A stretch of DNA of 64,000 bases, from assembly GCF_964204645.1 (NCBI RefSeq), contig NC_134031.1:15063307-15127306 (forward strand). Reading direction: 5' to 3'. The notes beneath the pieces are model-generated. The model worked only from the letters and a program-made list of their open reading frames with translations, was not told the origin of the DNA and searched no databases. The position numbers and the translations under genes were made by a program. The DNA is from Tubulanus polymorphus (taxonomy: Eukaryota > Nemertea > Palaeonemertea > Tubulaniformes > Tubulanidae). Of the stretch, positions 55,975-64,000 are shown one piece after another (position 1 is the first letter of the stretch; the number at the start of each line of letters is the position of its first letter).

Positions 55975-57040
55975 AGATCCTGGATTGTACCAGGGTACAA
56001 TATATTATACCAGGGTATACAGGATTGTACCAGGGTATACAGGATTGTACCAGGGTATACTGGATTGTAACAGGGTACTGAATTCTAACAGGGTACACTG
56101 AATTGTAACAGCGTACTGATTTGTACCAGGGTACACTGGATTGTAACAGGGTACACTGAATTGTACCAGGGTACACTGGATTACACCAAAGTGCTGACAG
56201 ATTACACAAGGGTACACTGAATTGTAACTGAGTACACTTGTATAACAGGGTTCTGGAATGTACCAGGTCTAGGGTACACTCAAGATAGTAACAGGCCAGT
56301 ACCGGATTATACCAGGGAACTGGATTGTACTCTAGGGTACATTCAGATAGTAACAGGGAACTGGATTGTACTCTAGGGTACATTCAGATAGTAACAGGGT
56401 ACTGGATTGTACCAGGGAACTGGATTGTACTAGGGTACATTCAGATAGTAACAGGGAATTGGATTGTACTCTAGGGTACATTCAGATAGTAACAGGGTAA
56501 CTACTGGATTGTACTCTAGGGTACATTCAGATAGTAACAGGGTACTGGATTGTACCAGGGAACTGGATTGTACTTTAGGGTACATTCAGATAGTAACAGG
56601 GTACTGGATTGTACCAAGGTGCACTGGATTGTACTCTAGGGTACATTCAGATAGTAACAGGGTACTGGATTGTACTCTAGGGTATATTCAGATAGTAACA
56701 GGGTACTGGATTGTACCAAGGTGCACTGGATTGTACTTTAGGGTACATTCAGATAGTAACAGGGAACTGGATTGTACTCTAGGGTACATTCAGATAGTAA
56801 CAGGGTAACTACTGGATTGTACTAGGGTACATTCAGATAGTAACAGGGTACTGGATTGTACCAAGGCGCACTGGATTACACCAAGGTGCTGACAGATTAC
56901 ACAAGGGTAGGCCTACACTGGATTGTGCCAGGATACTGAATTGTACCGACCAGGGTACTAGATTGTACCAGGGTGCTAGATTATACCAGGTTACGCTGGA
57001 TCGTTGTACCCAGGGTACTGGAATATACCAGGGTACAGGT
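55975..57040 (+). repeat. minisatellite of GGATTGTACCAGGGTAC units with higher-order repeats
   Basis: Basic unit of about 18-20 bp (TGGATTGTACCAGGGTACAC). From about 56330 a composite unit of about 40 bp including GGGTACATTCAGATAGTAAC is repeated many times. Long ORFs on both strands here are by-products. Confidence 0.95.
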
Positions 57041-58277
57041 TCAGTCTGTCCTTGACAAATAGAATCAATAATTTCATGAATCAAACTCATAAATAAAACA
57101 TATAACACTTGACCTCCTTATATAGACATTCAGATAACATAACCAGGGACGGTTTGTTTGAATAACTGATACATGAGTCACTTGTATCTACACATTCTAG
57201 ACTGACGATGGCTGTGACTGATTGGTAGCTAATTGGGTCAAACAAATCATTAGGTTATTAACAGTGTCAAGAGGAAATCTATAAAATTAACCCAACATTT
57301 CTATCTTTCGTTCGTTGAAATTGACATTTTGAAAATAACTTGGAAAGAATTTTCTATTACTTCCACATTTCTGAAATTCACAACAACATCCGAGATGACA
57401 AGAAATTTTTGTAGGCCTAGTTCTGCACCCAAAAAACCGTTATCTCGTGCCTGCCCAGATCCGAAGCAAAGCACGTTTGTTGAATCATAGCCTTTAAAAC
57501 TTTAACGCCAAGACGAGGTATGAAGAATGATTATGAGTATATCATGATGATATTCAATATATTTGAATTTGACAAGAATACCAAACCTGTGACTCACACA
57601 AGATTCGATCCCTCCCAGTCCCACTGCCTTCAAATAGTTCAATAGGTTACATTCATAAAAACAATCTATAGAAATAGCTGACAGCGTTAAAAGAAACTGT
57701 TGGTGTTTGGGAATACTTGAAATTCAGGAATTCTTGTAGCGACACGCCCACCACCCGACCCCGTAGAGCATTCTCTCAAACAGAATCAAACCCGGAAATA
57801 AAATATATATCGATTTCACACTGAAATTCATGGCGTTAAAAACCATTTGAACTTTGAAATTAAATCTTCGCATAATCGACTTGAAAATCGTGTATTAAAC
57901 AAAATCTGAATTACCTTAAAAAGTGTTTAATTTAACGCGTAATTTACAGAATTTCTTCTAGCACCCAACTTCGCTCCACCAGTAATGGCTTCCCGAAACA
58001 GGTACCCGTCCCGCTAATGAGCTCACCGGATTAGCTAATCACTTCTAATCTATCACATACATTTGAACTTTTTCATGAAATAGAAATTAATCGGCATTAA
58101 CTTAAGTTTTAAAAAAGTGAATTTTAAGGTATATATGAATTTTTAGCCAATTAGGGGTGAAAACCTGGCCGTCCGAACGGGAGGGTGAGTAGTCAAACGA
58201 ACAGCATAACAGCCGTAGACTGAGTCACGTGATCCGCCTCTATTAACTAGGTCATACATTTGTTTACATGTAAATAT
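57041..58277. other. intergenic, nothing recognised except an E-box near the end
   Basis: AT-rich. The only signal is GTCACGTGAT at 58224-58233, directly upstream of the next candidate exon. Confidence 0.4.
58224..58233 (+). promoter_or_regulatory. E-box / CLEAR-like site GTCACGTGAT
   Basis: A near match to GTCACGTGAC, the element bound by MiT/TFE factors in lysosomal and autophagy promoters of animals. It is 45 bp before the ATG at 58278. It could also be chance or another bHLH-ZIP target. Confidence 0.3.
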
Positions 58278-58417
58278 ATGACGTCATTGAGTGTAGAACA
58301 TGCACATGTGGTGGATGATTTGATTTTGTCGATGCGGACTGACTGGGAACCCATCGCGTGCGCCACAGACTACAACGAGGAGAGTGTAGAAGGTCACGCA
58401 GAATTTGATATCGCCAG
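58278..58417 (+). CDS. candidate first coding exon of an unknown gene (partial)
   Basis: ATG followed by 46 open codons (MTSLSVEHAHVVDDLILSMR, then TDWEPIACATDYNEESVEGH and AEFDIA), then CAG/GTCAGG as a donor in phase 2. The acidic, mixed composition and lack of stops look coding, in contrast to the AT-rich surroundings. I do not recognise the family. Continuation exons were not identified with confidence: a possible exon at 62338-62452 does not join in phase directly. The gene may continue beyond the window, with large introns filled by the LINE and hAT-like copies. Confidence 0.4.
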
Positions 58418-58795
58418 GTCAGGTCTGCTTGCTTGTTAATTTCAACATCAATGATATTCAATATGGGGGGTTGTTGGTAATTGGAGGGGGAGAGACAGAG
58501 GGGCCGGAGCCGGAGCGGCGTTCGATCGACCGAGGCCGGTCACACCGGGCGAACTGACTCGGACTGAGTCGAGAAGTTTTGGTTTTGATTTTGAAGCACG
58601 GGAGATCTTCAGACAGCCAGCTCCCAGCTTATGAAAATCAAAATTCGATTTAGTCTTGTCAATTCTTAGAATTCTCTGCTGCTTGCCTTGGGCTTGGGCC
58701 CTTGGTGGTGGGCATTCCCTTCTCCAGACCCTGGGCTGCCTGGCCCGAGCCTACTGCTCGACTACTTCACAACAAACATAGATCATGCAATGAAA

Positions 58796-59490
58796 TTCAA
58801 TTCAAAATATCTTTATTATTCCGTAATGCTTTACATTATTGGTTTTGCACAATAAAGATGAGAAAAAAAAGAAAAGAAAAACAGTATAAAATATGAGAAA
58901 TTCCTTAACAGTATTTACATTTTGTACATGATAGGAAATTATATACATATCTGGCATAGTTAAGTATTGTTTCTTTATTTACAGCGGGTTTGTTTTGCTA
59001 AGCCAAATATATTTGCCAAGGTTATGAGCCATCAGGGCCGGGTGAAGACATAATGGTGATAAATTTGTTTTCAGGGGTTGTAAATTTCTGTTCGGAAAAA
59101 TGGGTATCAAAACATTTAATTAGTTCAACTCTGTAGCTATCAAATTTGGTACACTGCATAATAAAATGGAATTCGTCTTCAATTAGGCCTATATTACATG
59201 AGGCACATAACCTATTTTCCCTTGGGAGGCCAGAATGCCTACCCCTTTCTATTAACAGATGGTGAGCACTCAGTCGCATTCTTGTGACTTCGGATTTATA
59301 GGTTTTGTTGATGCTCATTGATAGATAGTGTTCCATGCTGAATTCAGATTTAATTTGGCAGTAGCATTTCAATTTGCTAAATTGGAGGATTTTTTGTTTC
59401 CAAAATATTTTGTATCTCTCAGTTAGGACGTGTCTTATAGATTTTGAGAGTTCAGCTGCATGATCATGCAAATTAAAATGATACATAGGC
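58796..59490 (-). mobile_element. 5'-truncated LINE, 3' end of ORF2
   Basis: The minus-strand frame 59486-59022 reads RMRLSAHHLLIERGRHSGLP then RLCASCNIGLIEDEFHFIMQ and C, the same post-RT knuckle domain as in 11764-12090. It ends in TTTTGAATTGAATTTC at 58796-58806, the same tail as that copy. No RT catalytic core. Confidence 0.7.
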
Positions 59491-59524
59491 CTAGGCCTAT
59501 TGAACCAGACTGGTGCCAGGGGGG

Positions 59525-60163
59525 CAGGAGCGGATCTAGGGGGTGAATAGGGTGGCTAGCCACCCCCTCAAATGCCTTCCAAAAAATTTTGTAGGGGGAT
59601 TTTTCATGTAAATTTCGTGTAATAATCTAAGAAGATGAAATAAGAATGCTAACGTTAGCTGCCTCGAATGTTGCGACTTCGTATGCTACGCTCATTGAGA
59701 TGATCGCTCGTAAGTTAGTGTCTCTTCAGCCATTCCATTTGTATCCGGTAAACGGTCATTTTCCCAATCAAAACTATTTGATTTTTTTCCCAACCTGTGT
59801 CAAAAAATTCCTAAAACCAGTAGTACCATGACAAATTGTAAATTATGATGACAAATGCTTGAAAAATGACATGCTTCCCCCAATAATCTCATTAAAATCA
59901 TCAACACCTTATCCTGGCCACGGCTCAACAGGATGTCATAATTTTCATTGAAACATCGCACAAATGCTGTCAAATTGCACCATTTCCCCGAGGATTTTTC
60001 AAAATTTTCTAAATGTCGAGGGGGGGACACCCCTAGAGCTCCCCCCGTCTCGCGACCTTCAGTCGCTAGGAATTCGCCGCTGGGTGGCTCGCTGGTCACA
60101 GTCTCTTCATTACGATTCTTGTCAGCCACCCCCCTTTGAAAAATCCTAGATCCGCCCCTGGGG
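59525..60163. mobile_element. hAT-like non-autonomous element (CAGGGGCGGATCTAG ends)
   Basis: The left end CAGGAGCGGATCTAGG and right end CCTAGATCCGCCCCTG are inverted repeats between G-runs. Ends of the CAGGGGCGGAT type are common in animal hAT transposons. No intact transposase frame. Confidence 0.6.
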
Positions 60164-61134
60164 GGGGGGGGCAGGGGAGTAGAAAGAAAATTGAGGTGTT
60201 CGACCCGTTGGCAAGACCCTATCTAAAAATGTTCAAGTTGTACGTAGTACCTGTACCTAGCAGGCCTATAGATAGGTCGAGTAGGTCTACTGCCCTCTGC
60301 AGGTGCGTTGGAAGCAATTTTTGATCTCTGCGGCCAAATACTGATTTGGACAGGTTCTAAAAAATGCTGCGGCGAATTTACTTATATTCTTAAAAAACGT
60401 GGTATTCAAAGTAGAAAAAACGTCATTCAGTAAATTAAAGGGGCGTGCGTAAATTAACTTTTGACATGTTCTGTATTTTCGACCTATTTGGACCTCCCCC
60501 AGAAAATCTTTTAAAAACTATTCCTGGAAGCATCTAGTTAATATTTTACTCACACTCAAACTTGGGTCAATGGCATCGTATTGTGTTTCAATTACTATCT
60601 AGAAGCGATAGGACGCTCGTTTTGTAATGTTACCAGAACATTTCACGATTTGAATAAAAGTAAATCATTCAATGAAATTACGAATGGCACTTTTAATGGG
60701 CGTTTTTTCGAACAGACGAACTCCCCCTGGCTGCGGGCCTGGGGTCTGAAGCTCTGTTGGGTTCCTGAGTTCGAATACAAATAGAAATATTGACTGGTAG
60801 CTGCTGCCATCTAGATTTAGTTCAGTGAATCAATGATCTGTGACAGCTGATGCATGCACACCGATCAAGGCCTGGCTTCGGCTTTCATCTATACCGCGCT
60901 AGATTACTGATTGTCTGCGGCAATCGTTTCACAGCAGTATTAACTGTTGAATTTGAATTAAATTCAATTGTCATAGCGAATTAACCGATATACATCTAAA
61001 TAATGTCATAACTGAATAATTCAATAATGCGTGCATTTTATGCGGAGCTACGTGCAAGTAGCTGGAATTATGAACTCATTGTTCACCACCAGAAATTGAG
61101 CGTTAGAAATTTTCATCGGTCTGCAGATTCAAAT
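60164..61134. other. intergenic, nothing recognised
   Basis: No exon or repeat family recognised apart from a G-run. Confidence 0.35.
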
Positions 61135-61780
61135 TAAACCCATACAACTGTGGAACTGTCGACCCAGTTTCAAATTAGACCCATACAACTGTGTAACTGG
61201 ATCTATGGAGTCAAAACAAACCCAGTGGGACTGGATCCAGAGTCAAATCAAATAAACCCACTTAACTGTGGAACTGGATCTAAATAGAGTCAAAAGCCTA
61301 CACTGCGGAACTTGTTCCTGAGGCGAAATTAAACCCACACAACTGTGGAACTGGATCCAGAGTCGAATTAAGTCCACACAACTGCGGAACTGAGTTCAGA
61401 TTCAAATCTAACCAACACAACTGTGGAACTGGAACTAGCGTCAAATCAAACCCACTCAAAGGTAGAACTGGGTACAGAGTTGAATTAAACCCACATAAAT
61501 GTGGAACTGGATCTAAATAGAGTCAAATTAAGCCTACACTGCAGAATTGGGTGCTGAGGCGAAATTAAACCCAATTTACCTTGGAACTGGATCCATACTC
61601 AAATTAAGTCGGCACAACTGCGGAACTGGGTTTGGAGTCAAATCTAACCCACATCACTGTGGAACTGGATGATCTAAAGTCAAATGATGGCCACGTATAA
61701 CTGTGGAACTGAGTCCAGAGTCAAATTAAACCCACAAATTCGTGAATAAGTCCTAAGTCAAATAGCCTAATGCCACAGTT
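61135..61780 (+). repeat. minisatellite of AACTGTGGAACTGGATCCAG units
   Basis: About fourteen units of 40-50 bp, each with an AACTGTGGAACTGG core followed by AGTCAAATTAAACCCACA. The core is that of the dispersed palindromic GGTTCCACAGT elements, so the array seems to be an amplification of one arm. Confidence 0.9.
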
Positions 61781-61844
61781 TAACTAAAGTTTGGCTATTA
61801 GATTTGGGTAGGTTGATGTGGTTTCAATGTTCCTTCTTCATATG

Positions 61845-62150
61845 CTGGAATTTTAAAGGGGCTGCATCTATTGTTTATTCATGTGTATCACATTAGCTCA
61901 GTATATTTCAGGCCTGTGCCAAGCTTTTTTGAGGGGCAATTCTATTTCAAGAATGAGGGCACTTTTCACCGTAAAAGGGGCACTTTCTTATTAAAGAGGG
62001 CAGCTATCTTAAACATAAAGTGCCTGGGTACCTGAATAAATCATGTGAAAATTGATAACTTTTCATTTTCCAATAAAAAAAACATGAAAATTGTATCCAA
62101 ATATCGAAAAAAATTTCCACACTGGCTTTTTGAAGGGCATATTTTATACA
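61845..62150 (-). repeat. dispersed repeat, inverted copy of the 43330/47597 family
   Basis: ATATGCTGGAATTTTAAAGG at 61840-61860 is the complement of the family's CCTTTAAAATTCCAGCATAT. The rest is more diverged. Confidence 0.45.
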
Positions 62151-62337
62151 AGGGTCGACCGATTTTCAATGGTTGGATATAAGAATGAAAGTGTTGGCAG
62201 CTTGCGGAGAACAAACACTAGGTTCTCGTGCTCAGTATCACTGTACTATGAATTTTTCGGTTATGTTTTAGTTTTATCTCTTCGATATAATTCACGTCAT
62301 TGACGTTGCGATTGAGAGTTTTAATTTTTTTTTCTAG

Positions 62338-62452
62338 AATTATGTTCGCCGCGTTGGTATTGGTATGGCGTTGGCGTCAGTGGTACGATGGTAGCGGTGA
62401 TCTGGTTGGTAACGCGGTGTCGTTCCATGGTGGCTGAGAGTGATGACCTCAG
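62338..62452 (+). other. exon-like segment with a hydrophobic stretch (unassigned)
   Basis: A strong acceptor TTTTTTTTCTAG and donor CTCAG/GTAATCC bracket 115 nt that are open in one frame, reading WYWYGVGVSGTMVAVIWLVT then RCRSMVAESDDL, a possible membrane segment. Phases: in 1, out 2. It might belong with the exon at 58278-58417 through a missing exon. Confidence 0.25.
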
Positions 62453-63239
62453 GTAATCCTTCTATTATCAATTCTTATCGAGAAATCTCCAGATTGGAGT
62501 TCAACACTTCGTGACTGGTTAAAGTGGGATCGTTGTGGCCGAACATTCTACGATGTTGACATTTTTTCGTTTGTATTACTAGTGTCCTATCCTTGAGATA
62601 ACCGTGTGAATAGTGTCTCCAGATGATTTTGCTACAATTGTCTGGTCTTGATACGGGATCACCCTGTAGGGAATCACTCTGTATGGGGAAATCACTGTGG
62701 GGAGAGACATTCACTTTTTTATTGGTCGAATTATATCAATTCTATAAACCAAGTCATTAATGAAATATAAATCTTAGCGCGGATGATCGGTTCACTTTCA
62801 CTGTGCAACAGCTTAATGTAATTGAAGAGTGGCCACACCTCTGCTGCGCCCTAGGAGTGGCCATGCCTCTGCTGCACCCTAGGAGTGGCCACCATCTGTA
62901 CCTCAATAAACCTAGTTGTTGTAAAATCATAAAATAGTTTGTGTCTCTATTCATTACTTTGTGCTGTAGATTTTTATTACTTACGCAACCAACAACATAA
63001 AATACCTATAAATTTGTGTGAAGCCACCAGTATTAATGGGAGGGAGGTATTAAACGTATTTAACTCTGAACTACGCATAAATGAAAGAACATTCGCAAAA
63101 AATGATATTTTATGATATAATATATATTTTTCCTATATATTTTTACCCTAATATTCAATCCACTGAAGTCCGTCAAATCTAGCGTGAGGCAATTTGTACT
63201 TGAAATGAAAAATCGATCCTTAGTAGTCAGGGGAATTTC
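62453..63239. other. intergenic or intronic, short repeats only
   Basis: A duplicated 32 bp block (AGGAGTGGCCA...CTCTGCTGC) at about 62826-62890. No exon recognised. Confidence 0.4.
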
Positions 63240-63570
63240 AGGGGGAGGGGGTTTTAGGGGTGTGTCAGCGAGTGGGTATTAGGAGTGTGTCAGGGATGGG
63301 GTATTAAGGGGAATGTAAGAGAGGGGTTATAGGGGTGTATCATAGAAGGGGTATAAGGGGGGTGTCAGGGAAGGGTTATAAGGGGTGTTGGGGAGGGGAT
63401 GTGTCAGGGGAGGGGATATGTCGGGGAGGGGGTATGTTGGGGAGGGGTATATGAGGTGTAGAGGGGGAGGGTGTGAGGGGAGGGGTGTGTTGGGGAGGAG
63501 TATGTTGGGTGTGTTTGGAGATGGGGTATTAGAGGTGTCGGGGAGGGGAAGTGTCAGGGGAGGGGGTAAG
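63240..63570 (+). repeat. G-rich minisatellite (GGGGAGGGGTATGT)
   Basis: Irregular units with GGGG/GGGGAGGGG runs and TGTCAG or TGTTGG spacers; the plus strand has quadruplex potential. Confidence 0.85.
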
Positions 63571-64000
63571 TGGTTGTATCAGTTACGTGGATTATTGTAT
63601 TATGAAACTGCTATACATTATGCACCCCATGCACCGCTGCATAGATCAGACATTTTATTACTAATTATCAATATAAACCATTGTAAACATGTCATTGTAT
63701 ACTGTATAAAGTTTATGACTAGCGAGTCCTCTCTCTCTCTCCCCTCTCTCTCTATCAGACGGTTTTATACCCAGTTAGTATCACAGTACTGTTCCATGAA
63801 TTCGTGAACTCAGTTAAGATCTCGGGTTCTTCAACAACTAGTGAAATGAGTTTTCTTTGGTGATCAGGTAGGCTAACTTTTAATTATGAGTTCATTTCGT
63901 TATGACAGAAGTTAGAATTAGTTTATTTTTGATTTTGTTTCTAGACTTAAATCTAAGACATGTAACTCATTAAGTGTAACTCACTCTAGTCTAGGTATAA
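63571..64000. other. window end, nothing recognised
   Basis: A CT-rich run at 63729-63755 and AT-rich sequence; no exon recognised. Confidence 0.35.

Noticed and set aside
56005-57108. ORFs of tyrosine/proline-rich repeats
   Set aside because: Translation of the GGATTGTACCAGGGTAC satellite; frames shift between units and no splice sites or start context are present.
59800-60129. 109 aa minus-strand ORF inside the hAT-like element
   Set aside because: Crosses the end of the element, has no recognisable motif and reads through low-complexity sequence.

Overview
The window is eukaryotic: multi-exon genes with GT-AG introns, low gene density, many short inverted-repeat transposons, tRNA-derived SINE-like heads, LINE fragments and intronic minisatellites. 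The proteins are animal (alpha-spectrin with SH3 and EF-hands, PHD finger). I read it as a marine invertebrate, perhaps a lophotrochozoan; the species is not determined. All exon models below were made by eye from splice sites, reading-frame phase and protein-family patterns.

Layout. 1-2 kb (minus): C-terminal part of a Ulp1/C48-like cysteine protease joined to a PHD finger; the 5' exons were not found. 2.1-3.8 kb and 9.9-11.1 kb: a duplicated segment, each copy encoding a small secreted eight-cysteine peptide on the minus strand (80 and 79 aa). Copy 1 was later invaded by a ~630 bp terminal-inverted-repeat element, and copy 2 keeps the empty site. 4-9.8 kb is intergenic with tRNA-like repeats, a MITE and a 150 bp palindrome. 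11.7-12.6 kb: truncated LINE.

13.2-24.6 kb: three intact paralogous PLP-dependent class I/II aminotransferases, each with ten exons and identical intron phases. Two are in tandem on the minus strand (396 and 402 aa) and one is divergent on the plus strand (396 aa).

25.85-53.42 kb (minus): a complete alpha-spectrin gene. All 33 coding exons join in phase to give 2,411 aa, with spectrin repeats, an SH3 domain at about residues 973-1027 and C-terminal EF-hands. It is tail-to-tail with the third aminotransferase. Its introns hold most of the repeats of the window, and one intron holds an in-frame 372 bp exon-like segment built around elastin-like 9-residue repeats, a candidate alternative exon.

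54-64 kb: upstream of spectrin lie a possible transporter-derived exon fragment, a 50 bp minisatellite with TATAAAA in nearly every unit, a ~1.1 kb minisatellite, a candidate first exon of an unknown plus-strand gene (58.3 kb), another LINE fragment of the same family, a hAT-like element and further satellites.

The genes do not form a pathway. The main themes are local duplication (peptides, aminotransferases) and heavy colonisation of introns by small inverted-repeat elements.
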